Shown here: piece by piece, positions 16,696 to 26,742 of the stretch | How the letters are laid out: each line of letters begins with the position of its first letter | Position numbering within the stretch: the first letter of the stretch is position 1 | DNA from: Sedimenticola thiotaurini | GTDB taxonomy: Bacteria > Pseudomonadota > Gammaproteobacteria > Chromatiales > Chromatiaceae | Assembly: GCA_007713595.1 (NCBI GenBank) | Contig: VMRY01000003.1 | Location: 124,001 to 188,000 of the forward strand | Direction of reading: 5' to 3' | Length of the DNA: 64,000 nucleotides | Program-made: the position numbers and the translations under genes | Notes under the pieces: generated by a model | Told to the model about the DNA's origin: nothing | Database searches by the model: none | What the model saw: only the letters and a program-made list of their open reading frames with translations

Positions 16696-17475
16696 TCAGT
16701 GTTGCAGAATCTGGCTAAGGAACAGCTGAGTACGGTCAGATTGTGGATTATTAAAGAACTCATTGGGTTCATTCTCTTCAATAATCTCGCCACCATCCAT
16801 GAAGATCACCCGATCAGCCACAGTCTTGGCAAAGCCCATCTCATGAGTCACGCAAAGCATGGTCATGCCACTCTCGGCCAGTTCGATCATGGTGTCCAAC
16901 ACCTCTTTAATCATCTCCGGATCAAGCGCAGATGTTGGCTCATCGAACAACATGACATTGGGATTCATACACAAACTGCGAGCAATCGCCACACGCTGTT
17001 GCTGGCCACCGGAGAGTTGCCCGGGATACTTCTTTGCCTGCTCTGGAATCTTCACCTTCTCCAGGTAGCGCATGGCGGCCGCCTCTGCCTCACGACGCGG
17101 CATCTTGCGCACCCAGATGGGCGCCAGACAGCAGTTTTCCAGTACCGTCAAATGGGGAAAGAGATTAAAGTGCTGGAACACCATACCTACCTCTTTTCTG
17201 ACCTGATCGATATGCTTCACATCATCCGTCAGCTCCGTGCCATCGACAATAATCTGCCCCTGTTGATGCTCTTCAAGACGATTGATGCAGCGGATCATGG
17301 TGGATTTACCGGAACCTGACGGCCCACAGATGACAATACGTTCACCCCGGGTCACTTGAAGATTGATATCCTTCAGCACATGAAACTGGCCGTACCACTT
17401 GTGTACGCCGCGCAACTCAATCGTTACTTCACCGGTTGCTTGTGACTGTGTGCTCGCGTTGTCGGTCTCAGACAT
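16696..17475 (-). CDS. aapP: Amino-acid ABC transporter ATP-binding protein
   Basis: This 259-residue ATPase powers the polar amino-acid importer encoded upstream. It has Walker [10 protein letters not shown], the signature LSGGQQQR, Walker [13 protein letters not shown] and the H-loop CVTHEMGFA. The sequence type is the GlnQ/GltL/AapP group that serves glutamate, glutamine, aspartate and general L-amino-acid systems. It is the last gene of aapJQMP and lies 33 bases after aapM; a strong terminator follows. Confidence 0.93.
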   Translation of the reverse strand: MSETDNASTQSQATGEVTIELRGVHKWYGQFHVLKDINLQVTRGERIVICGPSGSGKSTMIRCINRLEEHQQGQIIVDGTELTDDVKHIDQVRKEVGMVFQHFNLFPHLTVLENCCLAPIWVRKMPRREAEAAAMRYLEKVKIPEQAKKYPGQLSGGQQQRVAIARSLCMNPNVMLFDEPTSALDPEMIKEVLDTMIELAESGMTMLCVTHEMGFAKTVADRVIFMDGGEIIEENEPNEFFNNPQSDRTQLFLSQILQH

Positions 17476-17508
17476 AGTGTGTCTCCAACTCTCTCGTATT
17501 CGTTTGAA

Positions 17509-18609
17509 TTACCGGGTATGACCGGTATGAAGTTTCTTTTCGAGTGCCATACTGTAGCGCGACATACTGAAACAGAAGATCCAGAAGATCGATGCTGCGA
17601 ACACATAGCCCTCAATGGAGAAGCCCAACCAATCAGGATCGGCAAAGGCCTGCTGAATAATCGCCAGCAGATCGAACAAGCCAATAATCAACACCAATGT
17701 CGTGTCTTTAAACAGGGCGATAAAGGTATTGACGATGCCCGGGATCACCAGTTTCAGTGCCTGTGGCAAAATGATTAGCCCCATACTTTTCCAGAAGCTC
17801 AAACCCAGCGCCTCGGCCGCTTCATATTGGCCTTTGGGTATTGCGGCAAGCCCACCCCTGACCACTTCTGCCATGTAGGCTGATTGAAAAAGCGCAATAC
17901 CGATCATGGCCCGTAATAGCTTGTCGAAGTTGGTCCCCTCCGGTAAAAAAAGCGGCAACATAACAGACGACATAAACAACACGGTAATCAACGGCACACC
18001 ACGCCAAAACTCGATAAATACCACACAAACGGATTTTACAATCGGCATATTAGAGCGCCGCCCTAAAGCCAGCACAATTCCGAGCGGCAGTGATGCCACA
18101 ATACCAACACCAGCCAAAATAAGGGTCAGACTGAGGCCGCCCCATTTACTTGTCTCAACATGACTCAGTCCAAAGTGGCCACCTGAGAAGAGTTGGAATG
18201 TGATGATCGGATAGAAAATCAGAATAAAGGCAGCCAGTTTTCCTTTATGTTGAAACGACTTGATAAACAGCGGAATCGCCAGCGCAATCAATAGCAGAAA
18301 CGCCAGGTTAATACGCCAATATTCGGCCTGCGGAAAAAAGCCATACATGAACTGGTTAAATCTGACTTTCACAAACACCCAGCAAGCGCCCGTTGTCGTC
18401 GCACAGGCCTCACGGGTATCACCCACCCAGGTGGAATCAATGAATACCCAGTTGATAATGGGTGGAACTATCAGATAGACCAGATAGAGGGCAAATAGAC
18501 TCAGCAAGGTATGCAGTGGCGAGGAGAATAGGTTCGCCCTTGACCAACCAACAACGCCCACGATATTGGCTGGAGGCGGCAGATCAGGATGGGGGGTATG
18601 TACTGACAT
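17509..18609 (-). CDS. aapM: General L-amino-acid ABC transporter permease AapM-like
   Basis: This 366-residue inner-membrane permease has an N-terminal TM segment, a periplasmic loop with cysteines, and the HisM-type permease core. The coupling-loop motif reads EALGLSFWKSMGLIILPQA, the EAA sequence that contacts the ATPase. The unusually long N-terminal part, compared with about 220 residues for HisM-type permeases, is typical of AapM/BztC proteins. The gene starts three bases after aapQ ends. Confidence 0.9.
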   Translation of the reverse strand: MSVHTPHPDLPPPANIVGVVGWSRANLFSSPLHTLLSLFALYLVYLIVPPIINWVFIDSTWVGDTREACATTTGACWVFVKVRFNQFMYGFFPQAEYWRINLAFLLLIALAIPLFIKSFQHKGKLAAFILIFYPIITFQLFSGGHFGLSHVETSKWGGLSLTLILAGVGIVASLPLGIVLALGRRSNMPIVKSVCVVFIEFWRGVPLITVLFMSSVMLPLFLPEGTNFDKLLRAMIGIALFQSAYMAEVVRGGLAAIPKGQYEAAEALGLSFWKSMGLIILPQALKLVIPGIVNTFIALFKDTTLVLIIGLFDLLAIIQQAFADPDWLGFSIEGYVFAASIFWIFCFSMSRYSMALEKKLHTGHTR

Positions 18610-18612
18610 AGA

Positions 18613-19803
18613 TTATCTCTCCACCAGCTGTATGCGCTTGTTATACCAATTCATAAACATAGAGATACTCAAGCTGATTGCCAGATAAACCGCCATGGTC
18701 ATCGCGATGACCTCTACCGCCTGCCCGGTCTGGTTCAATGTGGTACCAGCAAACACCGCCACCAAATCCGGGTAACCAATTGCTGTTGCCAAAGACGAGT
18801 TCTTGGTCAGATTGAGATACTGGCTGGTTAACTGCGGAATAATGACGCGTAAGGCTTGAGGAATAATCACCAGACGAAGGGTGGGACCCGGGCGCAAACC
18901 CAGGGCATGTGCTGCTTCCGTTTGACCGTGACTGACCGCCAGAATTCCTGAACGGACTGCCTCGGCGATAAACGCCCCCGTATAAATACTCAATGCAACC
19001 AGCAACGCAGCCAGCTCGGGAATAATCACCATCCCACCCGCCATATTAAAACGCTGCAAAACAGGGAAATCCCAGCTGAGTGGCATGCCCATAATCAAAA
19101 AAGCGACTGCGGGCAAACCAACTATCAAACCTATCGCAGCAATCCCTGAGTGAAACTGCTGCCCTGTATCCTCTTGTCGTTTACGCGCCCAACGCGCAAT
19201 AAGAATACTGGCAATGATCGCAATCCCCAAGGCAAGCATCACCAACCAGAAACCCTGTTCATAGATCGGGCTTGGCATGTAGAGACCGCGATTGCTGAGG
19301 AAAAAAGTATCATTCAAGATGATGCTTTGTCGCGGACCAGGAAGCGGGCGTAGAACAGCAAAGTACCAGAACAGAATCTGCAGCAGCAGAGGGATATTTC
19401 TAAAAGTTTCAATATATATCGTCGCAAGCTTTGAGATGATCCAGTTGCGGGAAAGGCGTGCTACGCCCATCAAAAAACCGATGATGGTCGCGAAGAATAT
19501 ACCCAGCCCAGCCACTAACAGTGTATTAAGCAGACCCACCAGAAAAGTGCGGCCGTAGGTATGGGTCTCATCAAACGGGATCAGGGTCATCAGAATACCA
19601 AACCCGGCCTCCTGATCCAGAAATCCGAAACCGGTGCTGATTCCACGTTGTTCTAGATTGGAGAGCGTATTCTGAAAGATGGTATAACCAAAATAGCCAA
19701 TCCCCGCGACCAGCAGAATCTGAAAGAACATTGACCTGACAGCAGGCCTTCTCCAGAGTGCCGCTTTCGCGGGTTCCGCTATGTTCCGTTGTTCATCCGC
19801 CAT
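18613..19803 (-). CDS. aapQ: General L-amino-acid ABC transporter permease AapQ-like
   Basis: This 396-residue permease forms the heterodimeric channel with the AapM-like protein. It has about eight hydrophobic segments and the EAA motif HALGLRPGPTLRLVIIPQA. As in AapQ/BztB, a large insert separates the first TM helices from the conserved permease core. It is separated from the binding-protein gene aapJ by 92 bases that contain two hairpins. Confidence 0.9.
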   Translation of the reverse strand: MADEQRNIAEPAKAALWRRPAVRSMFFQILLVAGIGYFGYTIFQNTLSNLEQRGISTGFGFLDQEAGFGILMTLIPFDETHTYGRTFLVGLLNTLLVAGLGIFFATIIGFLMGVARLSRNWIISKLATIYIETFRNIPLLLQILFWYFAVLRPLPGPRQSIILNDTFFLSNRGLYMPSPIYEQGFWLVMLALGIAIIASILIARWARKRQEDTGQQFHSGIAAIGLIVGLPAVAFLIMGMPLSWDFPVLQRFNMAGGMVIIPELAALLVALSIYTGAFIAEAVRSGILAVSHGQTEAAHALGLRPGPTLRLVIIPQALRVIIPQLTSQYLNLTKNSSLATAIGYPDLVAVFAGTTLNQTGQAVEVIAMTMAVYLAISLSISMFMNWYNKRIQLVER

Positions 19804-19834
19804 AAAAATACCTTCAGGGCAGTTAAAGCAAGTA

Positions 19835-19891
19835 AGCCACAGGGCGGTCTCAACACCCCACCCCGTGGCTCTCTAAGCGTGCTACAGCACG
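19835..19891 (-). repeat. Two intercistronic hairpins between aapJ and aapQ
   Basis: AGCCAC-AGGG pairs with CCC-GTGGCT (19835-19870), and CGTGCT-AC-AGCACG forms a second dyad (19878-19891). Hairpins at this point commonly stabilise the binding-protein mRNA and lower expression of the permease genes. Confidence 0.6.
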
Positions 19892-19895
19892 ATGA

Positions 19896-20915
19896 TTAAC
19901 GGATCGGTGGAGCGTACTGCAACCCGCCCTTGTTCCAGAGTGCGTTCAGACCGCGGGCAATCTTCAATGCACTTCCTTGACCAACATTACGCTCAAAGGA
20001 TTCACCGTAGTTACCGACCTGTTTGACGATGTCGGCAGCCCAAGTGTCAGACAAGCCAAGGCCACTGCCCTTGATGCCTTCCTGACCAAGCAGTCGCCGA
20101 ACGTTGGGGTCATCGCTTGACATCTTGGCATCAACATTAGCTGAGGTGATTCCCATTTCTTCTGCATTTACCATAGCGGCGAGTGACCAGCGGACAATCT
20201 TGAACCACTCTTCATCTCCCTGCGCCGTCACTGGACCCAATGGTTCCTTCGAGATCACTTCAGGGAGTACCATTGCGCCATCCGGATTGCCCAGCTTGAT
20301 CCGCAATGCATAAAGCTGAGACTGATCTGACGTGAGGGCATCACAACGACCGGCATCAAATGCCTTGACCGTTTCATCCGAGGTATCAAAAGTTACCGGG
20401 GTATATTTCATGTTGTTAGAGCGGAAATAGTCCGCCAGATTGAGCTCTGTCGTGGTACCGGCCTGAATACAGAATGAAGCACCATCCAACTCGAGGGCAC
20501 TCTTCACACCAAGCTTCTTGGTAACCATGAAGCCCTGACCGTCATAGTAATTGACGCCAGCAAAGTTCAAGCCAAGGGATGAATCCCGGGTTAGTGTCCA
20601 GGTGGTATTACGCGAAAGCATATCAATCTCACCAGACTGCAGCGCGGTAAAGCGCTCTTTTGCAGTCAGTGGTGTGTACTTTACCTTTGAAGCATCACCG
20701 AACACGGCCGCTGCTACAGCACGGCAAACATCAACATCCAGGCCCGACCAATTGCCTTTTTCATCAGCATTTGAAAAACCTGGGAGACCGATACTGACAC
20801 CACACTGAACGAAACCTTTCTTTTTAACGGAATCGAATGTAGCACCAGCAAAGGCATTGGTAGACAGCGCCGCCGTCAGCGCTGCGGCTGAGGCAATTAC
20901 ATGAATCTTCTTCAT
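19896..20915 (-). CDS. aapJ: Periplasmic amino-acid-binding protein AapJ-like
   Basis: This 339-residue precursor is the periplasmic receptor of the amino-acid importer. From the ATG at 20915 it begins with a signal peptide, MKKIHVIASAAALTAALSTN, with cleavage likely after NAFA. The mature part is an SBP_bac_3 fold with the AapJ-type phrases FVQCGVSIGLPGF and LSRNTTWTLTRD. This start has AGGGG upstream; an ATG 13 codons earlier would place charged residues before the signal peptide and is rejected. The family binds a broad range of L-amino acids, often glutamate and aspartate. Confidence 0.94.
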   Translation of the reverse strand: MKKIHVIASAAALTAALSTNAFAGATFDSVKKKGFVQCGVSIGLPGFSNADEKGNWSGLDVDVCRAVAAAVFGDASKVKYTPLTAKERFTALQSGEIDMLSRNTTWTLTRDSSLGLNFAGVNYYDGQGFMVTKKLGVKSALELDGASFCIQAGTTTELNLADYFRSNNMKYTPVTFDTSDETVKAFDAGRCDALTSDQSQLYALRIKLGNPDGAMVLPEVISKEPLGPVTAQGDEEWFKIVRWSLAAMVNAEEMGITSANVDAKMSSDDPNVRRLLGQEGIKGSGLGLSDTWAADIVKQVGNYGESFERNVGQGSALKIARGLNALWNKGGLQYAPPIR

Positions 20916-21352
20916 GGTACAGTTTTCCCCTTTTGAGAGATTATTTAATAACATCGGTAAGATGCATTCCGGTACGTAAGCTGATTAGCCTGTTTCGCAC
21001 TGATCCTCCTCAGAACAAAACAACGCACCACTTGCTCTATTAAAGATCAGACGTTTATCCAAATAAAGCATCGTACTGATAAGAAATATTGCGAAGTCAA
21101 TCAAACTCTAGCCCGCCCAAAGAAGATCTGCAAGCCTATTCACATTTTTTAACATCTGTTTTATCTGCTGCCACGCAGCATTTCTTCACGTACGATCTAT
21201 AGGGTATAGGCCGCCTTTTTCCTCATCAGCAGAGGCAAATGGCTACAGGGAAACCGTTTTAATTAAACTCGACATAAAGGAGACCAATCCAGAAAATTGC
21301 TTTTAAAAAATTAAGGTGTGAATCCAAAAAAGAGTAGCTATTGCGCTCTCAA
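20916..21352. other. Upstream region of the aap operon
   Basis: These 437 bases hold no convincing gene. They should contain the aap promoter (minus strand). A short dyad GCTG-CCACG-CAGC occurs around 21167-21179. No sigma-54, Fur or FNR site was recognised. Confidence 0.4.
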
Positions 21353-21820
21353 TTACCCCCTCGCCTCCACCGCCATCAAAGTTTGCAGGGCTGTCGCACA
21401 GAGACGCTCCTCTCCCTGTTCAACAGCCAGCACTTCAATCTCGGTAGTGGTTAAAGATCGTCCAGCCCGGATGACACGTCCCCGGCCAATTAATTTTTCC
21501 CCACGTCCCGGCGCTACAATATTGGTTTTATACTCGACGGTAACAATCCACATCCCTTCCGGTAACAGACTCCAGCCTGCAAAACCGCCTGATACATCAG
21601 CCAAAGTGGCAATTGCACCACCATGAAAATAGCCGTGGTTCTGGCTAATGTCGGCTCGATAGGGGAGATGGAGTTCGCAGTAGCCAGGTTCAATATGAAA
21701 CAACTCTACGCCCATAGTGGCCAGCATTGGCTGGCCATCAAAGGCCTGTTGGACCTGTGCCGCATAATCCGGATTACTCGGTTTAAACAGGATTGAATCA
21801 CTGTGGCGGGCCTGTTTCAT
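21353..21820 (-). CDS. PaaI-type hotdog thioesterase
   Basis: This 155-residue hotdog-fold protein probably hydrolyses an acyl-CoA or aryl-CoA. The family block GYFHGGAIATLADVSGG carries the conserved HGG turn and catalytic acid position. The ATG at 21820 has AGGAG nine bases upstream; a TTG three codons earlier is unlikely because it would adjoin that site. A LiuR-like palindrome lies 42 bases upstream of the start. That would link the gene to branched-chain acyl-CoA breakdown. Confidence 0.82.
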   Translation of the reverse strand: MKQARHSDSILFKPSNPDYAAQVQQAFDGQPMLATMGVELFHIEPGYCELHLPYRADISQNHGYFHGGAIATLADVSGGFAGWSLLPEGMWIVTVEYKTNIVAPGRGEKLIGRGRVIRAGRSLTTTEIEVLAVEQGEERLCATALQTLMAVEARG

Positions 21821-21861
21821 GACTGACAACTCCTGAAGATTTAGACTAACCTTAGTTGTCG

Positions 21862-21877
21862 TTTACGTTAACGTCAA
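21862..21877. promoter_or_regulatory. LiuR-like palindrome
   Basis: TTTACGTTAACGTCAA is a 16-base near-perfect palindrome with the core ACGTTAACGT. It resembles the binding site reported for the MerR-family regulator LiuR of branched-chain amino-acid catabolism. It lies just upstream of the thioesterase start. Confidence 0.5.
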
Positions 21878-21888
21878 TAATACCCCTG

Positions 21889-22677
21889 CTATTTTACCTC
21901 TTCTCCAGGTGCAACCCGGCCAATCCATGCCCTTACATGGGCTACCAACGTCTCATCCAGCCCGGTAAAAAAGTGATCCGCCCCCTCAATCTCACTCTGT
22001 CTGTAGGCATTATTATCGGCTCGTTTGGCCGCGGCCGATCGAGCGGAGACGCTATTCAAAACCGGTTCAATATCCCGGCTACCGTAAATATCCAGGATCG
22101 GCAACTTCAGCTTGGCTAAACCAGCCAAGGGGCCACTATCAGTCACATCTCTTCCCGCCGGGAGACCCACCGCAACAAATGCCTTCAGCTCCTCCGGCAC
22201 CCCTTGAGCCAGATAGGCCGTCCCCATTACCGCACCCAGACTATGGCCAATAAGTACTATATTGGTTACGCCCTGCTGTTTCAGGTACTGGACCGCGGCA
22301 TTAATCCGCGGGGCCGCCTCTGGGACAAGAGCGGCATAATTGGCATCAGATGCATCTGCAGCCGCAATCGGCATCTGAAGTGAGAGCGTTTTCCAGCCAT
22401 AATCCGGCAATTGGGAACGCAAAGGGTGAATAACCTCCATCCAATCGGGATTCGCACCCCGACCATGCAGAATTATCGCTGCGCCTTGCGAAGTGCGGGT
22501 AGTCTCCTGGGCATAGATGGCCAGAAAATCATTGCTACCATCATTGAGGCTAACCGGATCACCCACTAACAAGGCCTCTTTGATTTCACTCGTCACCCTC
22601 GCTTCACGCAGCAGATCAGAAGCCCAAAGCGGGCAGGCCAAAATGGCCATCATCACCAGAAGAATAATATTGCGCAT
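21889..22677 (-). CDS. Secreted alpha/beta hydrolase, DUF3530-like
   Basis: This 262-residue protein begins with a signal peptide (MRNIILLVMMAILACPLWA) and has an alpha/beta-hydrolase core. The nucleophile elbow is GHSLGA near residue 145, and an early ILHGRG supplies the oxyanion-loop histidine motif. The later DIYGSRD and EGADHFF blocks fit the acid and His of the triad. The layout matches DUF3530. The substrate is unknown. The ATG at 22677 with AGAGGTG upstream is preferred over an ATG 12 codons earlier because it starts the signal peptide. Confidence 0.75.
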   Translation of the reverse strand: MRNIILLVMMAILACPLWASDLLREARVTSEIKEALLVGDPVSLNDGSNDFLAIYAQETTRTSQGAAIILHGRGANPDWMEVIHPLRSQLPDYGWKTLSLQMPIAAADASDANYAALVPEAAPRINAAVQYLKQQGVTNIVLIGHSLGAVMGTAYLAQGVPEELKAFVAVGLPAGRDVTDSGPLAGLAKLKLPILDIYGSRDIEPVLNSVSARSAAAKRADNNAYRQSEIEGADHFFTGLDETLVAHVRAWIGRVAPGEEVK

Positions 22678-22738
22678 GCCAGCACCTCTGTTGCTTTGAA
22701 AGTACACACCCATATTAGTATTAAACCAACCACATGGG

Positions 22739-22796
22739 TTCGTAAGATTATTTTATGGGTACCATAAATTATGCTTCTCAATCAATATCTTACGAA
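22739..22796. repeat. Nested inverted repeats in the hydrolase-rpe divergent region
   Basis: Outer arms TTCGTAAGAT (22739-22748) and ATCTTACGAA (22787-22796) are perfect 10-base inverted copies. Inside them lies TTTATGG-GTA-CCATAAA (22752-22768). The element sits between divergent promoters and could be an operator pair or a cruciform. Confidence 0.6.
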
Positions 22797-22883
22797 ATTT
22801 ATTGATGAAAAGTCACGGTTCTTGCGGTAGAGTGCCCCCATTCAAGACCAGAAAGACCTCAGGGTTCAAGCGGGAGAAGCTTC

Positions 22884-23570
22884 ATGACTGACTATAAAAT
22901 AGCGCCATCCATCCTATCTGCTGATTTTGCCAGACTCGGTGAAGAGGTAGACAACGTCCTGGCAGCTGGCGCCGACATTGTGCATTTTGATGTCATGGAC
23001 AATCACTATGTACCCAATCTGACCATTGGACCACTGGTCTGTGAGGCCTTGCGCAAGCACGGCGTGACCGCTGACATCGATGTTCACATGATGGTTAAGC
23101 CGGTTGACCGGATTATTCCGGATTTCGCCAAAGCCGGTGCCACCTATATCACATTCCACCCTGAAGGCAGCGAACATGTGGATCGGTCACTGCAGCTGAT
23201 CCGTGATCACGGCTGTAAATCCGGGCTGGTTTTCAATCCGGCCACGCCACTCAGCCATCTGGACTATGTACTGGATAAGATCGACATGATCCTGATTATG
23301 TCGGTAAACCCAGGCTTTGGCGGGCAGAGTTTCATCCCTGCGGCCCTGGATAAATTACGCGCCTGTCGCAAAATGATCGATGAATCCGGTCTTGATATTC
23401 GCCTGGAGATTGATGGCGGCGTGAAAGTCGATAACATCCGCGAAATTGCCGAGGCAGGAGCCGATACCTTTGTTGCCGGATCCGGTATCTTCGGCGGAGC
23501 CAACGCAGCCGACCCACACATCTATGACACCATCATTGGGCAGATGCGAGAGGAGCTGGCAAAGGCGTGA
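22884..23570 (+). CDS. rpe: Ribulose-phosphate 3-epimerase
   Basis: This 228-residue TIM-barrel enzyme interconverts ribulose 5-phosphate and xylulose 5-phosphate in the pentose phosphate and Calvin cycles. Diagnostic blocks are [27 protein letters not shown] (metal ligands), [22 protein letters not shown] and EIDGGV. The start ATG follows GGGAGAAG. Its stop overlaps the gph start, so rpe and gph are coupled, as in many proteobacteria where trp genes follow. Confidence 0.96.
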   Translation: MTDYKIAPSILSADFARLGEEVDNVLAAGADIVHFDVMDNHYVPNLTIGPLVCEALRKHGVTADIDVHMMVKPVDRIIPDFAKAGATYITFHPEGSEHVDRSLQLIRDHGCKSGLVFNPATPLSHLDYVLDKIDMILIMSVNPGFGGQSFIPAALDKLRACRKMIDESGLDIRLEIDGGVKVDNIREIAEAGADTFVAGSGIFGGANAADPHIYDTIIGQMREELAKA

Positions 23571-24247
23571 ATGCAGTTGCACTAAAAAGACCAAGCCTGA
23601 TTCTGTTCGATCTGGATGGTACGCTGGTGGACAGCGTACCTGATCTGGCCTTCTGCATAGATGGCATGATGACCCAACTGGGCCGACCCGCCTGGGGGGA
23701 AGCCAGGGTCAGGGAGTGGGTTGGCAATGGCGTTGAGCGATTGGTCAAGCGGGCACTGATTGGCCAGTTGGAAGGAGAACCTGATGATGCCGAGTATCAA
23801 CAGGCCTTGCCGCTGTTTATGGATCTTTACACCGAGCACAATGGTAAACGCTCACAGCTCTATCCTGGTGTGAAGAGCGGACTGGACAAGCTTCGGCAGT
23901 CAGGCTTCAATCTTGCCTGTGTAACCAACAAGGCCGATCAGTTCACCCGACCGCTGCTCAGGGCACTTGGGATCTATGACTACTTCGGCCTGATCACCAG
24001 CGGTGACACGTTACCGAAGAAAAAGCCGGACCCGATGCCACTGACCCATACCGCCAGCCACTTTCAGCTGAGCCCGGAACAGTCGCTAATGATCGGCGAC
24101 TCATCCAATGATGTTAAGGCAGCGCGGGCAGCAGGATTTGCTATTGTCTGTGTGCCCTATGGGTACAATCACGGTGAGGACATCAACCTCTCCAATCCGG
24201 ATGCAGTGATTGAATCCATTGCACAACTGAATTCAATGTTTGTATAG
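23567..24247 (+). CDS. gph: Phosphoglycolate phosphatase (HAD family)
   Basis: This 226-residue HAD hydrolase removes phosphate from 2-phosphoglycolate, made by RuBisCO oxygenation or DNA repair. Motif I is [10 protein letters not shown], motif II is VTNKAD, motif III includes KKKPDP and motif IV reads MIGDSSND. The GTG start overlaps the rpe stop codon by four bases. A hairpin terminator follows at once. The rpe-gph-trpE order is a well-known gammaproteobacterial arrangement. Confidence 0.93.
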   Translation: MNAVALKRPSLILFDLDGTLVDSVPDLAFCIDGMMTQLGRPAWGEARVREWVGNGVERLVKRALIGQLEGEPDDAEYQQALPLFMDLYTEHNGKRSQLYPGVKSGLDKLRQSGFNLACVTNKADQFTRPLLRALGIYDYFGLITSGDTLPKKKPDPMPLTHTASHFQLSPEQSLMIGDSSNDVKAARAAGFAIVCVPYGYNHGEDINLSNPDAVIESIAQLNSMFV

Positions 24248-24276
24248 AATGCGGGCTGAGTATTTCAGCCCGCATT
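24248..24276 (+). terminator. Terminator-like hairpin after gph
   Basis: A perfect 12-bp stem (AATGCGGGCTGA with TCAGCCCGCATT) and a 5-base loop begin directly after the gph stop codon. There is no downstream T-run, so it may be Rho-assisted or an mRNA-stabilising end. Confidence 0.65.
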
Positions 24277-24640
24277 AGCCTGTTATCAATGTTCAGTAAT
24301 TAAAAACAAATTGAGATAGTTGATACAGAAATACCCCACCCGAATATCATCGCTCGTCAAAGTAAAACCAGGTCGACGAGGCGTCTGAAGTGCATCGATG
24401 GATGTTTCAAAATTCTGCAGTAACGCAACCCAAGTAAAATCCTGCGGCTGATTTTGCCAAAAATACATATAAGTCAAACTGGATACTTCAGCCGTAATCG
24501 ATTATCTTTAGGCACAAATCAAACAGCAATAAGCACTTCCTCATGCTCCAGCACAATACAGTCAAGACAGGCACACGATGGCGTTGGTGAATCTCGCCCC
24601 CTGAAACCCCTATCTTTTGCTTATTCGTGTGGAGAGGAGC
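24277..24640. other. gph-trpE intergenic region
   Basis: No tandem-Trp leader peptide or attenuator was seen upstream of trpE. A 63-codon minus-strand frame (24286-24477) matches nothing recognised and has no ribosome binding site; it is not called as a gene. Confidence 0.4.
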
Positions 24641-26134
24641 ATGACTCCGGAACAATTTGAAAATCTGGCCGCCCAGGGCCATAACCGTATACCCCTCATG
24701 TGCGAGGTACTTGCGGATCTGGATACCCCATTAAGTGTCTACCTGAAGCTCGCTGATGAGCCCAACTCCTATCTGCTGGAGTCGGTGCAGGGTGGTGAAA
24801 AATGGGGCCGCTACTCCATTATCGGTCTCCCCTGTCGCACGCTGTTACGGGTTTGCGGACACAGCGTGACCATCGAGACTGACGGTGAGGTGACGGAGCG
24901 CCATGAGGTAGAGGATCCGCTCGCCTTTATCGAAGCTTTTCAGCAGCGCTACCGGGTTGCCAGCCACCCCGATCTACCCCGGTTTACCGGCGGGCTGGCG
25001 GGCTACTTCGGCTATGACACCGTCCGTTATATCGAGCCGAAACTGGCACAGTGCCCCAACCCAGATCCCATTGGCACACCGGACATTCTGCTGCTGGTGT
25101 CAGATGAAGTAGTGGTATTCGACAACTTGCGTGGACGGCTCTATGTGATTGTGCATGTCGATCCCACACAGGGCGGCACCTTTGATTCCGGCAGAAAACG
25201 ACTACAGACCGTAGTCGGGAGGATGCGCGAGTGTCTGCCCGATCAGCCGGCCAGAAAACGCCGAAAGATCAATGAAGAGGATTTCATCTCCGGCTTCACC
25301 GAAGAGAGCTTCAAACTGGCGGTCGAACGCGTCAAGGAGTACATCCTGGATGGCGACTGCATGCAGACCGTGATCTCGCAACGCCTCTCCATCCCCTATC
25401 ACGCACAGCCCCTGGACCTCTACCGGGCATTGCGCGGGCTCAATCCCAGCCCCTATATGTACTTCTACAACCTGGGTGACTTCCATATCGTCGGCTCCTC
25501 CCCGGAGATCCTGACCCGGCTGGAAGATGGCGAGGTGACGGTCAGGCCAATCGCCGGCACCCGCCGTCGCGGCCACACTGAAGCTGAAGATCTGGCGCTG
25601 GAGAGAGAGTTGCTGGCCGATCCAAAAGAGCTGGCCGAGCACCTGATGCTGATCGATCTGGGACGTAACGATGCCGGCCGGGTAGCCAAAACCGGCAGCG
25701 TTAAACTGACCGACAAGATGATCGTGGAGCGTTACTCCCACGTCATGCACATTGTCTCCAATGTTACCGGTGAACTGAAAGCGGGGATGAACGCGATTGA
25801 TGTGCTGCGTGCCACCTTCCCGGCGGGTACCGTCAGCGGCGCACCGAAGATTCGTGCCATGGAGATCATCGATGAGCTGGAACCCGTGAAGCGGGGCATC
25901 TACTCAGGTGCTGTCGGCTACCTCTCCTGGAACGGCAATATGGATACCGCCATCGCCATTCGCACCGCCGTGATCAAAGATCAGCAGCTGCATATTCAGG
26001 CTGGCGCCGGTGTAGTTGCCGATTCACAGCCACAACTTGAGTGGGACGAAACCATGAACAAGGGGCGTGCCGTATTCCGCGCTGTGGCGCTGGCTGAGGC
26101 TGGTCTTGAAAGCAACAGCTGTGGAGAAGCCTGA
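24641..26134 (+). CDS. trpE: Anthranilate synthase component I
   Basis: This 497-residue enzyme converts chorismate to anthranilate with ammonia supplied by TrpG, the first step of tryptophan synthesis. The N-terminal part has the [15 protein letters not shown] block, related to the tryptophan feedback site. The chorismate-binding domain shows [16 protein letters not shown] and GAPKIRAME. The ATG at 24641 has GGAGAGG upstream and replaces a TTG eight codons earlier. Its stop overlaps the trpG start codon, so the two are translationally coupled. Confidence 0.96.
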   Translation: MTPEQFENLAAQGHNRIPLMCEVLADLDTPLSVYLKLADEPNSYLLESVQGGEKWGRYSIIGLPCRTLLRVCGHSVTIETDGEVTERHEVEDPLAFIEAFQQRYRVASHPDLPRFTGGLAGYFGYDTVRYIEPKLAQCPNPDPIGTPDILLLVSDEVVVFDNLRGRLYVIVHVDPTQGGTFDSGRKRLQTVVGRMRECLPDQPARKRRKINEEDFISGFTEESFKLAVERVKEYILDGDCMQTVISQRLSIPYHAQPLDLYRALRGLNPSPYMYFYNLGDFHIVGSSPEILTRLEDGEVTVRPIAGTRRRGHTEAEDLALERELLADPKELAEHLMLIDLGRNDAGRVAKTGSVKLTDKMIVERYSHVMHIVSNVTGELKAGMNAIDVLRATFPAGTVSGAPKIRAMEIIDELEPVKRGIYSGAVGYLSWNGNMDTAIAIRTAVIKDQQLHIQAGAGVVADSQPQLEWDETMNKGRAVFRAVALAEAGLESNSCGEA

Positions 26135-26715
26135 TGTTACTGATGATTGATAACTACGACTCCTTCACCTATAACCTGGTTCAGTATTTTGGAGAGCTGG
26201 GTGCCGATGTCAAAGTCTTCCGCAATGACGGTATCACGCTGGATGAGATAGCCGACTTGAAGCCGGATCATATCGTTATCTCTCCTGGGCCCTGTACGCC
26301 CAAGGAGGCCGGCATCTCTGTCGCCACCATCAAGCGCTTTGCCGGAGTGATTCCAATCCTTGGGGTCTGCCTGGGTCATCAGTCCATTGGCCAGGCCTTC
26401 GGTGGAAAAATCATCCACGCCAGGGAAGTGATGCATGGCAAGACATCGCCCATCTATCACGCCAATACCGGCATCTTTTCAGGCCTGAATGATCCCTACA
26501 CAGCCACCCGCTACCATTCACTGGTGGTCGACAAGGCCAGCCTGCCGGAGTGCCTGGAGATTACGGCCTGGACCCAGGACAGTGCGGGGAAAATGGATGA
26601 GATCATGGGTATTCGGCATCGTGAGTTGAATGTGCAGGGTGTGCAATATCACCCGGAATCGGTCCTGTCTGAACACGGGCATGATCTGCTGCGCAATTTT
26701 CTGGACAACAAATAG
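26134..26715 (+). CDS. trpG: Anthranilate synthase component II (glutamine amidotransferase)
   Basis: This 193-residue class I amidotransferase makes ammonia from glutamine for TrpE, and a single copy often serves PabB too. The nucleophile Cys lies in [11 protein letters not shown] near residue 79, and the His-Glu pair is in [27 protein letters not shown] opens the protein. It overlaps trpE by one base and is followed 27 bases later by trpD. Confidence 0.95.
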   Translation: MLLMIDNYDSFTYNLVQYFGELGADVKVFRNDGITLDEIADLKPDHIVISPGPCTPKEAGISVATIKRFAGVIPILGVCLGHQSIGQAFGGKIIHAREVMHGKTSPIYHANTGIFSGLNDPYTATRYHSLVVDKASLPECLEITAWTQDSAGKMDEIMGIRHRELNVQGVQYHPESVLSEHGHDLLRNFLDNK

Positions 26716-26742
26716 CCACAACCGAACAAGAGAGGATAACCA

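Noticed and set aside
24286-24477. 63-codon minus-strand frame between gph and trpE
   Set aside because: No ribosome binding site, no recognised family and an AT-rich intergenic setting; kept only as a note on the gap.
24277-24640. trp attenuator or leader peptide
   Set aside because: No run of Trp codons followed by alternative stems was seen upstream of trpE.
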